Of a stretch of DNA of 62,991 nucleotides, positions 1-8,761 are shown in pieces. The notes below the pieces were generated by a model. It did not search any database. It was given only the letters and a program-made list of their open reading frames with translations, and was not told the DNA's origin. Source of the stretch: H111-94 sp034436045 (GTDB lineage: Bacteria > Chloroflexota > Ktedonobacteria > Ktedonobacterales > Ktedonobacteraceae); contig DAOTVZ010000088.1 of assembly GCA_034436045.1 (NCBI GenBank), forward strand, positions 1 to 62,991, given 5' to 3'. How positions within the stretch are numbered: position 1 is the stretch's first letter; each line of letters begins with the position of its first letter. The translations under genes were made by a program, and so were the position numbers.

Positions 1-2
1 AT

Positions 3-206
3 TTTCAACGCACGTGGGAGATTCTCGCGCAACACCGTCAACTTGTACAATCACTCAAACGGCAGAAACGCGCACGCAACATCATCCAGGGCTGGCGCTA
101 TATTCACATCACCCTGGCCTGTCTGGGTTTCGCCGCCATCGGCCTGCATAGCGTGCTTGAGCTAGCAAAATTGACCTTGCAACTCCTCGGACATAACGTC
201 TATTAG
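3..206 (+). CDS. C-terminal fragment of a membrane protein (possible cytochrome-b-like fold)
   Basis: Reading frame 3 is open from the window edge to a TAG at 204-206 and gives the last 67 residues of a protein whose start lies outside. It has a basic stretch (SLKRQKRARN) followed by one hydrophobic helix with histidines at its ends (GWRYIHITLACLGFAAIG, then LHSV). That W..IH....H pattern resembles the last helix of haem-binding ferric-reductase or cytochrome-b-like domains, but one helix is not enough to assign a function. It runs in the same direction as the multicopper oxidase downstream, with a palindromic repeat in between. Confidence 0.55.
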   Translation, partial: FQRTWEILAQHRQLVQSLKRQKRARNIIQGWRYIHITLACLGFAAIGLHSVLELAKLTLQLLGHNVY

Positions 207-213
207 CAACTTC

Positions 214-308
214 AGGCAGGGCAAGCGCAAGGCCCACCTCTATCCTACAACAACAAACACAACTTGGATTGTCGTAGGGGAGGGACGGGCCTTGCGCTTG
301 CCCTGCCT
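214..308. repeat. Long palindromic intergenic repeat
   Basis: The 22 bases at 214-235 are the exact reverse complement of 287-308, and pairing continues loosely inward through CCTAC (242-248 region) and GTAGGGG (274-280). The whole 95-bp unit could form one long hairpin. It has no T tract, so it is more like a dispersed palindromic repeat than a simple terminator. The rest of the 318-bp gap before the next gene shows nothing else clear apart from a Shine-Dalgarno AAGGAG at 508-513. Confidence 0.75.
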
Positions 309-524
309 CTGTGCAATAGAACGACGCACACCCCCTAAAAATACTTTAGAACAAAGTTGTGATATACTCGTGATCTTGTCGGCGCTCTTTGTGACCCGGA
401 TGAGATTTACCATCCTTATGCTTTATCACATGACAAACAGAGCTAGACGCTCACGGCAATATGAGCGCCTTACTGGCTCGTCGGTATACACCTATCTGTC
501 TCAGAATAAGGAGAAAACACTATT

Positions 525-1817
525 ATGGCCGATAGATATAACACGACTCCCCTTATGGATAGGCCAGAGCTGGAATCCGAACCAAAAACAACGCCGACTT
601 ATCAGACGACGCAGTTAGCGCAAGCGAGGCCGCCAATCCAGCCACCTGTGACCCGCCGCGCGACGCGCGGATGGCAACCATCACCAGGTCTCGTCTTTAC
701 TGTATTTGCTCTCATCCTGGTAGGCATGCTTGGCATCGGCATCGGAGCGACTGTAGCCGCCACACCAGCAGCACCAGCATCAACAAGCAGCGTAAGTTCT
801 GCCAGTAGCACCAGTGCCTCAAGTAGCACCTCATCGAACAATATGGGGAGCATGGAAGGCATGGGGGGCGTCATCGCAACCTCTACCCCCACGAATGTTC
901 CCAACGCGACACAGAATTATGGCAATCAGCTAGCTACCTATACTATCGACCCGGACGGAGCCAAGCATTTCACGCTGACCGCCGAGCAGGTTATGTGGCA
1001 ACCGGTCAAAGGGCAACGCATTCTGGCCTGGACACTTAACGGCACCGTTCCCGGCCCTACGATCCGCGTCACCGACGGCGATCACGTGCGCATTACCGTC
1101 ATCAACCACCTGCCGGAATCCACTGCGCTACACTGGCACGGACTTGAGGTTCCTAGCGACCAGGATGGCGTTCCCGGTATTGAACCACCAATTAACCCCG
1201 GACAGAGCCATACCTACGACTTCACGGTCAATACCATCGATGTCGGCACCCACTGGTACCACAGCCACTTTGACGATAATACGCAGGTAACAGGTGGCAT
1301 GTATGGTATGTTCATCGTTGATCCACGCCCCGGTAGCGCTCTGGCTCAGCAATATTCCCATGCAGAGTATGCAGGACTACAAGCGGTCGGTTATCCCGGC
1401 GCGGAGACACCCAACTTCCATCCCGACCTGACCTATACCGAGATGATTAGCGAGACTTCCAGTGGCTACTTCCTCATGGATGGCAAGAGCTACCCGGACA
1501 CTCAGCCTATCACGCTCTCGCACGGGCAAACAGTGCTGATACACCTGGTCGGCGCTGGCGACATGATCCACCCGATGCACCTGCATGGCCATGTCTTTAG
1601 CATCATCGCCGAGGATGGTCACTTGCTCCCGCAGCCCATTCAGGCCGATACTGTAGATGTCTCTCCAGGCAAAACCTATGACATCGTTTTCTACGGCTGG
1701 GCCGCACCCGGCAGCGTCTACCCATTCCACTGCCACATCCTGACCCACCTGCACAACCCAGGTCAGCCTGCGAGCGAGATGGGCGGACTGGTGACACTGG
1801 TTGAATACAATAAATAG
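525..1817 (+). CDS. Two-domain multicopper oxidase, membrane-anchored
   Basis: A 430-residue extracytoplasmic copper oxidase of the laccase/copper-oxidase type. One N-terminal membrane segment (about 55-78) follows a basic cytoplasmic stretch; then comes a Ser/Thr-rich linker (84-110) and a Met-rich patch (NMGSMEGMGG). The first cupredoxin domain has HWHG (H203, H205) and HWYHSH (H243-H248). The last has HPMHLHGH (349-356) and HCHILTH (402-408). The middle domain of three-domain laccases is absent, so the active form is probably a trimer, as known for two-domain enzymes. The usual axial Met ten residues after the Cys is Gly413 here. The start is set by AAGGAG at 508-513. Substrate unknown; phenols, Cu(I) or metal ions are the family possibilities. 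Confidence 0.9.
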   Translation: MADRYNTTPLMDRPELESEPKTTPTYQTTQLAQARPPIQPPVTRRATRGWQPSPGLVFTVFALILVGMLGIGIGATVAATPAAPASTSSVSSASSTSASSSTSSNNMGSMEGMGGVIATSTPTNVPNATQNYGNQLATYTIDPDGAKHFTLTAEQVMWQPVKGQRILAWTLNGTVPGPTIRVTDGDHVRITVINHLPESTALHWHGLEVPSDQDGVPGIEPPINPGQSHTYDFTVNTIDVGTHWYHSHFDDNTQVTGGMYGMFIVDPRPGSALAQQYSHAEYAGLQAVGYPGAETPNFHPDLTYTEMISETSSGYFLMDGKSYPDTQPITLSHGQTVLIHLVGAGDMIHPMHLHGHVFSIIAEDGHLLPQPIQADTVDVSPGKTYDIVFYGWAAPGSVYPFHCHILTHLHNPGQPASEMGGLVTLVEYNK

Positions 1818-1856
1818 CTCTCTCTCCTCACAAGTGTCGCTCAGACACACCTCACG

Positions 1857-1891
1857 ATCTCCCCACCCAATAACGGATGGGGAGATTTTTT
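1857..1891 (+). terminator. Rho-independent terminator after the multicopper oxidase
   Basis: ATCTCCCCA (1857-1865) pairs perfectly with TGGGGAGAT (1878-1886) across a 12-base loop, followed by a run of six T. It lies 40 bp after the oxidase stop and separates it from the SDR gene. Confidence 0.85.
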
Positions 1892-1947
1892 GTAGTATAC
1901 TGAAGATAAGCAAATATTCTACATGGGAGGAAATACAAGAAAAACCT

Positions 1948-2772
1948 ATGCAGTATCCCCATTCACTCTTCCAGGTACAGGGTCAGACCGCCGTTATGAC
2001 CGGTGGCAGTGGTGTTCTGGGCAAGGCAATGGCCACTGCCCTGGCACAAGCCGGTGTGCGAGTCGCTATCTTAAGCCTGCATCAAGCCTCGGCAGAGGCT
2101 GCCGCTGCCGCTATTCGCGCCGAAGGAGGTCAAGCCCTGGGACTGGCCTGCGATACCACCGACCTTACAGCGCTGGAACGAGCCAGACAAGAGGTCAATA
2201 AGGTCTTCGGCACAGTTGATATCTTGATCAATGCCGCCGGTGGCAATCGACCACAGGCCACCACGAGCGCGGAGCGCTCCTTTTTCGACCTCGACAGCCA
2301 GGTTATCAATGAAGTCTTCACGCTCAACTTCACCGGCACTATGCTCAGTTGCCAGGTCTTCGGACGTGAGATGGCCGAGCGCGGACAGGGCTGTATCGTC
2401 AATATCGCCTCAATGAGTGGCATTCGCGCCCTGACGCGCGTGCCGGTCTACAGCGCCGCGAAGGCCGCCATTAACAATTTCACGCAATGGCTCGCCGTCC
2501 ACATGGCACAGGAGTACAGTCCACGTATTCGCGTCAACGCCATCGCCCCTGGCTTTTTCTTGACCGAACAGAACCGCCAACTGATGCTTCACGACGATGG
2601 CTCGCTTACTCCTCGCGCGCAAACGATCATCGCCCACACTCCCCAGGCCCGTCTCGGCACACCTGACGATCTGGTCGGCACGCTGCTCTGGCTGATCAGC
2701 CCGGCTTCCGCCTTCGTCACCGGCATCGTCGTTCCTGTCGATGGTGGTTTCTCTGCCTTCGGCGGGGTGTGA
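1948..2772 (+). CDS. SDR-family oxidoreductase, D-mannonate oxidoreductase (fructuronate reductase) type
   Basis: A classical short-chain dehydrogenase of 274 residues. It has the nucleotide-binding glycine motif TGGSGVLG, NAAGG, a catalytic Ser in IASMSG, and the YSAAK Tyr/Lys pair. The C-terminus VPVDGGFSAFGGV resembles Bacillus-type SDR fructuronate reductases (UxuB/YjmF), which reduce D-fructuronate to D-mannonate; that assignment is from memory of family signatures, not from a search. The open frame extends upstream to 1801 through the preceding terminator, so Met at 1948 is preferred even though its ribosome site is weak (GGGAGG at 1925-1930 is rather far). It is not under the LacI-type operator of the next operon, but a sugar-acid role would fit beside it. 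Confidence 0.8.
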   Translation: MQYPHSLFQVQGQTAVMTGGSGVLGKAMATALAQAGVRVAILSLHQASAEAAAAAIRAEGGQALGLACDTTDLTALERARQEVNKVFGTVDILINAAGGNRPQATTSAERSFFDLDSQVINEVFTLNFTGTMLSCQVFGREMAERGQGCIVNIASMSGIRALTRVPVYSAAKAAINNFTQWLAVHMAQEYSPRIRVNAIAPGFFLTEQNRQLMLHDDGSLTPRAQTIIAHTPQARLGTPDDLVGTLLWLISPASAFVTGIVVPVDGGFSAFGGV

Positions 2773-2782
2773 TATTCATAGA

Positions 2783-2809
2783 AGGAGCCAATCTGAATTA
2801 TTGGCTCCT
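2783..2809. terminator. Hairpin between convergent genes
   Basis: AGGAGCCAAT (2783-2792) pairs perfectly with ATTGGCTCCT (2800-2809), loop of 7. It sits between the stop of the SDR gene (+) and the stop of the next gene (-), so it probably ends both transcripts. The T tracts are weak. Confidence 0.65.
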
Positions 2810-2816
2810 ATTAAGC

Positions 2817-3443
2817 TTAAACTATAGTCTGTGTACCAATAATGCTTTCTGAACGATCACATAATTCTATCTGTACAGGTTTTGACATCTTCTGATCAGC
2901 AACAAATAAAACTACATTATCCTGAACAGAATCCTCAACAGTTATCCCCGACTTTAATATCAAACGAACTCGCGCTACATCAAAGCCATTACCAAAAACA
3001 GGCCCACCTGCCCAGAAACCCTCGTCATTTCGTATAAATGCTAAACTTACTCCAGGAACTTTTTTTTCATGTACAACTTCTTTAAGAGCCGCTGCAGGGA
3101 CAATTTCTCTCCTCGGTATTATTTTAGATTCACGAATACTGATTTCCGCTATCCCTACACATGACCAATAGTTCTGAGCATCTCGCAGCACTCCGCAAAG
3201 CCAATATTTCTTTTGTCCCTTACTATTCTCGGTTAGAACAAAATAGACTTGACGATCTGGCAAGTTACGATTTTGAAGAAAATATATCTTTAACTGATCT
3301 ACATCGTTATTTTCATTCTGAAGCGCCCTATCCGTTTGCTCGTGAACTGAAGAGATTGACGTGTTAAAGAAAGTATCCCCTAGAGAAACGTACATAGCTT
3401 GTACTTCTTCGAGGATAACCTGTTGTGGGTCATGACCAACCAT
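2817..3443 (-). CDS. Hypothetical protein in an AT-rich islet
   Basis: A 208-residue protein with no signal peptide and no membrane segment. I do not recognise its family. It is rich in beta-strand-like segments (RQVYFVLTENSKGQKKYWLC, SLAFIRNDEGFWAGG) and ends with a charged domain. The start is supported by GAGGAG just upstream on the minus strand. Base composition is visibly more AT-rich than the flanking metabolic genes, which suggests recent acquisition. The first half of the protein (residues 1-60) is polar and probably helical. Confidence 0.65.
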   Translation of the reverse strand: MVGHDPQQVILEEVQAMYVSLGDTFFNTSISSVHEQTDRALQNENNDVDQLKIYFLQNRNLPDRQVYFVLTENSKGQKKYWLCGVLRDAQNYWSCVGIAEISIRESKIIPRREIVPAAALKEVVHEKKVPGVSLAFIRNDEGFWAGGPVFGNGFDVARVRLILKSGITVEDSVQDNVVLFVADQKMSKPVQIELCDRSESIIGTQTIV

Positions 3444-3599
3444 GATATTGCTCCTCTCTAGGAATGCTAACCTAAATTGGGAAATTCAACTCTGAAAAGA
3501 AATATAATTCATTTCATCGCTTTTAGCAAGATCTAAATATAGCGTCTCGAATTGTATGAATCCTTTGAGGTACTCACACAATTCGAGAAAACTGTACCT

Positions 3600-3830
3600 T
3601 TATGGGCAGGAAGGGGCATAAAGTCCTTCATTTTCCACATCAATAAGTCCACTATCAGCCTTATTAGAGGTTGTTTGATAGAGAATGCTATGATAGGTAA
3701 ATGTACTGCTAGCCGTCACATAAGCTCTCACAGTAATATATCCACGTTTTCTTCTCACATAAGACGGCACAGAGCGAACCGTCTGTCTTATATTACTTTT
3801 CACTAACCAGGATTCCAGCTTATCTGACAC
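3600..3830 (-). pseudogene. Short open frame, possible remnant of an AT-rich gene
   Basis: A 76-residue frame that would start at GTG 3830 with no clear Shine-Dalgarno site. The middle (GYITVRAYVTASSTFTYHSI) alternates polar and hydrophobic residues like a beta-rich exported protein, so it may be the tail of a broken gene rather than noise. It lies with its neighbour in the AT-rich stretch 2.8-3.9 kb. Function unknown; it could also be a chance frame. Confidence 0.3.
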
Positions 3831-3914
3831 CTGAAAGGATTTTTATTTAATACTCTAAATATTTTATATAAAATATCATATATGCTCAACTATAATTTTG
3901 AGAGCTGGAAGGTA

Positions 3915-3972
3915 TTGACCAGGGCCGCTTTCTCGGTTATACTTTAGAAAAGCGTTTTTCAAAAACGTTTTT
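3915..3972 (+). promoter_or_regulatory. Promoter with double LacI-type operator, catabolic operon
   Basis: TTGACC (3915-3920) and TATACT (3938-3943) are spaced by 17 bp. Immediately downstream are two adjacent CG-centred palindromes: AAAAGCGTTTTT (3948-3959, one mismatch) and AAAAACGTTTTT (3961-3972, perfect), with 13 bp between centres. Almost the same block stands before the lacI gene at 6136-6192. A repressor bound here would cover the transcription start. Confidence 0.85.
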
Positions 3973-4016
3973 GTAGCAGGAGAGGTACACAGGAATGCCC
4001 CGAAAGGAACAAGGCA

Positions 4017-5288
4017 ATGCTTCTGGGCAAAGGTACGGCAACAACGACGTTGACGCAGGATGACGTGTATGGCCTCGTGGCACAGGCATGCGAGTCGCTC
4101 TCAGTCGATGGCAAACGTATCCTCGTCATCATTCCCGATGGGACGCGCACCGCTCCCATCCCACTCTTCTTCCGCGCGCTCTACGCCAGCCTGGGCCAGC
4201 GGGTCGCACGCCTGGACTACTTGATTGCGCTCGGCACGCACCCACCGATGAACGAAACCGAGATTGCGCGTCTGGTCGGCATCTCCGCGCAAGAACTCAG
4301 CGAACACTACCCCAACGTGCATATTTTCAATCACCAGTGGTCGAATCCGAGTGCCCTTGAAACTATCGGCACCATCTCGCGCCAGGAAGCCGAACAGTTG
4401 ACCAGTGGTCTGCTGGTGGATGAGGTGCCGGTTATGCTCAACCGGATGATCTTTGACTATGACCAGCTTATCATCTGCGGGCCGGTCTTTCCGCATGAGG
4501 TTGCAGGATTCTCCGGCGGCGCGAAGTATCTCTTCCCCGGCATCGCGGGGCCGGACATCATCAACTTCACCCACTGGCTGGGTGCGCTCGTTACCAGCAT
4601 GCACACAATTGGCATTAAAGACACGCCGGTGCGTCGTGTCATTCATCGCGCTGCCGCGTTCATCCAGCGTCCGTTGCTCTGTATGGCCTTTGCCCTCAAG
4701 GGCCAGCACCTGCATGGCCTGTACATCGGCTCCTATGAGGAGGCATTCAGCGCTGCCGCCGACCTTTCAGGCCAGTTGAACATCATTCAGGTAGCGCGCC
4801 CTTTCAAGCGCGTGCTGTCGCAGCCAGCCGAAATGTATGATGATCTCTGGACGGCAGCTAAAGCTATGTACAAGACCGAACCGGCCATCGCCGACGGCGG
4901 TGAGGTGATTATCTATGCCCCCCACATCAGCGAAATCTCGTATACGCATGGTGCGTTGATCGACCGCGTGGGCTATCATGTGCGCGACTACTTCCTGAAA
5001 CAGTGGGAGCGTTTCAAAGATATTCCCGGCAGCATCCTGGCACATAGCACGCATGTCAAGGGTATGGGCAACTATGACGCGCAGAGTGGCATCGAGACGC
5101 CACGTATCCAGGTCACACTGGCAACCCGCATCCCCGCAGCACGCTGTCACCAGGTCAACCTGGGCTATCTCGACTATAGGAAAATTGATCCGCGTGAGTG
5201 GCAGGGGCGCGAGGATGAAGGTATCCTTTACGTGCCGCATGCCGGTGAGATGCTCTATCGCTGCCCGCAAGTCGTGAACGAGAGATAG
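4017..5288 (+). CDS. LarA-family nickel-pincer-dependent racemase/epimerase
   Basis: A 423-residue member of the lactate racemase catalytic family (DUF2088 type). These enzymes use a nickel pincer nucleotide attached to a lysine and move a hydride at the alpha carbon of 2-hydroxy acids; relatives act on malate, phenyllactate and gluconate-like sugar acids. His75 (GTHPPM), His160 and Lys170 (HEVAGFSGGAK) match the two catalytic histidines and the cofactor lysine of LarA, with the same 10-residue H-to-K spacing. The start has AAAGGA at 4003-4008. It is the first gene of the LacI-regulated operon, so a sugar-acid epimerase role is more likely than lactate racemisation. The cofactor genes larB, larC and larE are not in the window. 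Confidence 0.85.
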   Translation: MLLGKGTATTTLTQDDVYGLVAQACESLSVDGKRILVIIPDGTRTAPIPLFFRALYASLGQRVARLDYLIALGTHPPMNETEIARLVGISAQELSEHYPNVHIFNHQWSNPSALETIGTISRQEAEQLTSGLLVDEVPVMLNRMIFDYDQLIICGPVFPHEVAGFSGGAKYLFPGIAGPDIINFTHWLGALVTSMHTIGIKDTPVRRVIHRAAAFIQRPLLCMAFALKGQHLHGLYIGSYEEAFSAAADLSGQLNIIQVARPFKRVLSQPAEMYDDLWTAAKAMYKTEPAIADGGEVIIYAPHISEISYTHGALIDRVGYHVRDYFLKQWERFKDIPGSILAHSTHVKGMGNYDAQSGIETPRIQVTLATRIPAARCHQVNLGYLDYRKIDPREWQGREDEGILYVPHAGEMLYRCPQVVNER

Positions 5289-5332
5289 GGACTTACCACA
5301 TTATTTTATCTATCTGGAAAGGAAAGAGAACA

Positions 5333-6118
5333 ATGAAATTCGGAGTTTGCGCTTCCTACAAAGATATTGCCGCTTTAGAGTCACCCCCTATCGATTACCT
5401 GGAAGAGAATGTGCAGCGTTTCTTGCAACCAGAGCAGCCGGATGGCGTCTTTGCTGAGACATGGCACGCGGCACGTCAACTGCCCATTCCCATTGAAGCT
5501 GCCAATAGCTTCATCCCAGCCTCGTTACCGTTGATTGAGACACCAATACAAGCGGTTGACCGGCCTCGTATTGAACGCTATGTGAAGACTGCCTTTCAAC
5601 GTGCGCAACAGGTGGGCATCAAGGTCATTGTCTTTGGGAGCGGTGACGCGCGCCGCTGCCCCGATGGCTACGACCGTGCTGCCGCCACGCGCCAGATTGC
5701 CGATTACCTGGCACAATGGAGCCAGTGGGCAACGGCGTATGGCATCCAACTGGCGCTGGAACCTCTACGCTATCAGGAAACCAACACGCTCAACACCGTC
5801 GCTGAATCCGGCCAACTGGTCGAGCAACTGGTGCAGACAGGAGCCACCTTGCTGGTCGATACCTACCACATGGGCAATAATGGGGAAGCACCGACCGACA
5901 TCCTGCCTTTCGGCAACATCATCTCGCACGTGCATGTGGCAGAAGTGCAGGAACGCGCGGCCCCCGGACGCTTCGGTGAAGATTTCCACCCCTACTTTGC
6001 CGCTTTGCACCAGATCGGTTATGACCGACGCATCTCGATTGAGTGCCACTGGCAGAACATGGCAACAGAGTTGGGGCCATCTATCGCTACCTTGAAAAAG
6101 TTCTGGGCCGACTCCTAA
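5333..6118 (+). CDS. Sugar phosphate isomerase/epimerase (xylose-isomerase-like TIM barrel)
   Basis: 261 residues with the layout of the AP-endonuclease-2/xylose-isomerase superfamily. Putative metal-binding acidic and histidine residues appear in order: LALEPLRYQET, LLVDTYHMG, ISHVHVAE, ISIECHW. Such proteins isomerise or epimerise sugars and keto-sugars with a divalent metal. It starts 44 bp after the LarA-like gene behind GGAAAGGAAAG and is clearly in the same operon. Substrate not deducible. A second family member closes the operon at 13633-14466; the two are distant in sequence and probably catalyse different steps. Confidence 0.85.
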   Translation: MKFGVCASYKDIAALESPPIDYLEENVQRFLQPEQPDGVFAETWHAARQLPIPIEAANSFIPASLPLIETPIQAVDRPRIERYVKTAFQRAQQVGIKVIVFGSGDARRCPDGYDRAAATRQIADYLAQWSQWATAYGIQLALEPLRYQETNTLNTVAESGQLVEQLVQTGATLLVDTYHMGNNGEAPTDILPFGNIISHVHVAEVQERAAPGRFGEDFHPYFAALHQIGYDRRISIECHWQNMATELGPSIATLKKFWADS

Positions 6119-6135
6119 ATTGGTCATCGGAGGTC

Positions 6136-6192
6136 TTGACAGGCTACCATTTTCTGATTATACTTTGAAAAACGTTTTTGAAAAACGTTTTT
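6136..6192 (+). promoter_or_regulatory. Promoter with double LacI-type operator, lacI and transporter genes
   Basis: TTGACA (6136-6141), 17-bp spacer, TATACT (6159-6164), then two perfect AAAAACGTTTTT palindromes at 6168-6179 and 6181-6192, 13 bp centre to centre. This repeats the arrangement at 3915-3972. It should give autoregulation of the repressor and independent induction of the importer genes. Confidence 0.87.
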
Positions 6193-6217
6193 GAGAGTGC
6201 AGAGGAGCAGATGAGCC

Positions 6218-7282
6218 ATGCCACGCAAAGTTGTCACGATGCGCGATGTCGCCAGGCATGCCCAGGTTTCAATCAGTACCGTCTCGCAAATCCTCAATGG
6301 TAACGCTAATTACGTTGGTACTGAAAAGCGTGAGCGCGTCCTTGCTGCCATCAAAGACCTGAATTATCACCCTAACATCATTGCACGCAGCATGGTCAAA
6401 CGGCGCACCATGACTATCGGGCTGGTCATCACCGAGATCGAAAATGCCCTCTTCGTCCCTGTGACCGGAGCGGTCGAAAACGTGCTGAGCGCCGAAGGCT
6501 ATCACATCCTGCTGGCACGCGCGCCGGATACCGCCAGCGAGATTGCAGCCATTGAAACGCTGCGCGCGCGACAGGTTGATGGTCTTATCTTTATGTTCCT
6601 CTCGCTCTCTCTACCTGCCGATCACCTGATCCACCTGAAAGAAGAGGGCATCCCCTTCGTAATCATCAATCGCCCGCTTGCCGACCAGGACATTAACCAG
6701 ATTATCTTCAATGATCACGGTGCTGGTTATCTGGCCACCAACCATTTGCTCAATCTTGGGCATACGCGCATCGCAACCGTGAGCGGCCCCCTCGATCACC
6801 AACCGGCATGGCGCAGCGCGCAAGAACGCCATCAGGGCTGGCGACAAGCTCTGGAGGAACGTGGCATAGCAATTGATCCGGCATGGATCGTCTCCGGTGA
6901 TTATAGCCACAGGGGCGGCTACCTGGCGATTCAACAATTACTGGCAAATACCAGGGGAACACCAGCGCAACCAACAGCGGTGTTCATCGCCAACGATGAA
7001 ATGGCACTTGGCGCGCTTAAAGCGCTGCACCAGGCCCACATTCGCATTCCCCAAGATATGGCCCTGATTACAGTTGGTGACTTTCCTTACGCTGCCTACA
7101 CGACACCCTCTCTCACCACACTTGCACACCCTGTCCCTGAAGCAGGAGAACTGGCCGCGCATCTACTGCTCGATTGGCTCAATCACGGACAGCCTGCTCA
7201 GCCTCAACATATTACCCTTAACTTCACCTTGAAAATACGCGAATCGTGCGGAGCTATTCCAGAAACGGAGGTGATACCGTAG
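6218..7282 (+). CDS. LacI-family transcriptional repressor
   Basis: 354 residues. The N-terminal helix-turn-helix and hinge are typical (VTMRDVARHAQVSISTVSQI, about 5-25), followed by a periplasmic-binding-protein-like sensor domain with IFNDHGAGYLATNHLL and FIANDEMALGALKAL. The palindromic CG-centred sites in its own promoter and in the promoter of the upstream larA-like gene are what this family binds, so it very likely represses both until an intermediate of the pathway binds. The start follows GAGGAG at 6202-6207. It is followed by the importer genes in the same direction. Confidence 0.93.
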   Translation: MPRKVVTMRDVARHAQVSISTVSQILNGNANYVGTEKRERVLAAIKDLNYHPNIIARSMVKRRTMTIGLVITEIENALFVPVTGAVENVLSAEGYHILLARAPDTASEIAAIETLRARQVDGLIFMFLSLSLPADHLIHLKEEGIPFVIINRPLADQDINQIIFNDHGAGYLATNHLLNLGHTRIATVSGPLDHQPAWRSAQERHQGWRQALEERGIAIDPAWIVSGDYSHRGGYLAIQQLLANTRGTPAQPTAVFIANDEMALGALKALHQAHIRIPQDMALITVGDFPYAAYTTPSLTTLAHPVPEAGELAAHLLLDWLNHGQPAQPQHITLNFTLKIRESCGAIPETEVIP

Positions 7283-7369
7283 CCATCAATTTTTGCGAAG
7301 ACGTGTAGCCCAAATCAACCAGTTTTGTATGCGGAAGCACAGTGCTAGCCTTCTTTACCATGGAGGTAT

Positions 7370-8728
7370 ATGATGCAGCAACCATTAACACGTCGGGATG
7401 TTTTAAAGTCAGGCGTCGGCCTGCTCGCCAGCGCATCGGTTCTCTCACTGGCGGCTTGTGGGGGCGGCAGCTCGACCGGTGCGAGCCAGGGGGGGCAGAC
7501 CATTCGCGTGTTAATCGGGTATAACAGTACTTACCCGAAACAACAGCAGCAATGGTTCCAGTCGATGACCGCTCAATTCAAGAAACAGACCGGCAATACC
7601 GTTGTCTGGCAAACCTACTCATCAAGCAATGAGGAGCAGACCACACTCCAGACTTCGATTGTCAGTGGCACCGGCCCCGATATTTTCGACCTGGGCACAA
7701 CCTTCGTTCCTACCGCTCAGGCTACCGGTGGCTTTGTTACCCTCACGCAGAGCGACTGGAATGAAGCCGGTGGCGAGAGTCGCTTCTTCAAACCCCAACT
7801 CACCATGTCCGGTTCATCGCCCAGCCAGTACATTGCTATTCCTTTTGTCATGCGCCCATTCGTCATGGTCTACAACACGGAACTATTCCAGAAGGCGGGT
7901 ATCACAGCACCTCCAACGACCTGGACTGAATTCGTGCAGGATGCGCAGAAGATGACCGATCCCGCAGCCGGTATCTACGGCACCACGATGGACCCCTCGG
8001 ACTCCTATGACCCCTGGAAAATCTGGTGGACATTCGCCAAGCAACTGGGCAAGGACTTTATCTCCAGCGACCTCAAGACGGCCCAACTCAACACGCCAGA
8101 AGCCGTGCAGGCGGTACAGTTCTGGTTCGACTGGGCCACTAAATTCAAGATTGTCGATCCTAACTCGATGTCCTGGAAGGCGGGCGACGCCACAAAAGCC
8201 TTCGCCAACGGTAAAGCTGGCATGGTCATCATGGTCTCGACCTCGATCATTCCCACCCTGAACAATTCTGCGGTCGCGGGTAAATACGCCTTTGCGCCCT
8301 TGCCGAACATTCCCTATGGTATGACGCAGCGCCCGCCTGGCGGCGTTCCTGCCGAGTCCATCATTTCGGGCGATATGCTTGCTATTGCCAGCTACTCGAA
8401 GGTCAAAGATCAGGCATTGCAATTCATTAAGTTCTTGACCGATGTCCAGAATCAGATCCAGTATCAGAAGACCTTTGGCGATCTACCGGTGAATATTCAG
8501 GCGGCCAATCAGTTGGCAAGCCAGAGTTCACAGATCGCCGCTTTCGTCCAGGCTGAGCAAGGGGCCGACCCCACCCCCTTCTCCGGTGCGTGGGGCGCGC
8601 TGGAGGTTGCCCTGGCCGGTGTCAGTTCCAAACTGGCCAATCAGGTCGCCACTAATACCTACAGCCCGGCCAATGTCAAACCTCTGCTGGATCAGGCCAA
8701 CGCGCAGATCCAGAGCCAGTTGCATTAA
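7370..8728 (+). CDS. Sugar ABC transporter substrate-binding lipoprotein
   Basis: 452 residues. The N-terminus carries twin Arg (TRRDVLKSG) and a lipobox ending LSLAAC (Cys30), so it is probably Tat-exported and lipid-anchored. The rest is a family-1 extracellular solute-binding protein (IVSGTGPDIFDLGTTF, FANGKAGMVIMVST). Two adjacent ATGs exist (7370 and 7373); GGAGG at 7362-7366 spaces better with the second. It delivers substrate to the permeases encoded next and is separated from them by a strong hairpin at 8762-8787. The ligand is unknown but presumably a glycoside or sugar acid. Confidence 0.92.
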   Translation: MMQQPLTRRDVLKSGVGLLASASVLSLAACGGGSSTGASQGGQTIRVLIGYNSTYPKQQQQWFQSMTAQFKKQTGNTVVWQTYSSSNEEQTTLQTSIVSGTGPDIFDLGTTFVPTAQATGGFVTLTQSDWNEAGGESRFFKPQLTMSGSSPSQYIAIPFVMRPFVMVYNTELFQKAGITAPPTTWTEFVQDAQKMTDPAAGIYGTTMDPSDSYDPWKIWWTFAKQLGKDFISSDLKTAQLNTPEAVQAVQFWFDWATKFKIVDPNSMSWKAGDATKAFANGKAGMVIMVSTSIIPTLNNSAVAGKYAFAPLPNIPYGMTQRPPGGVPAESIISGDMLAIASYSKVKDQALQFIKFLTDVQNQIQYQKTFGDLPVNIQAANQLASQSSQIAAFVQAEQGADPTPFSGAWGALEVALAGVSSKLANQVATNTYSPANVKPLLDQANAQIQSQLH

Positions 8729-8761
8729 CCGGCAGCTCTTCTTGCTGGCTTAGAGCAGTAC

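Noticed and set aside
1801..1947. N-terminal extension of the SDR protein
   Set aside because: It runs through the terminator of the multicopper oxidase and has no homology to the SDR fold.
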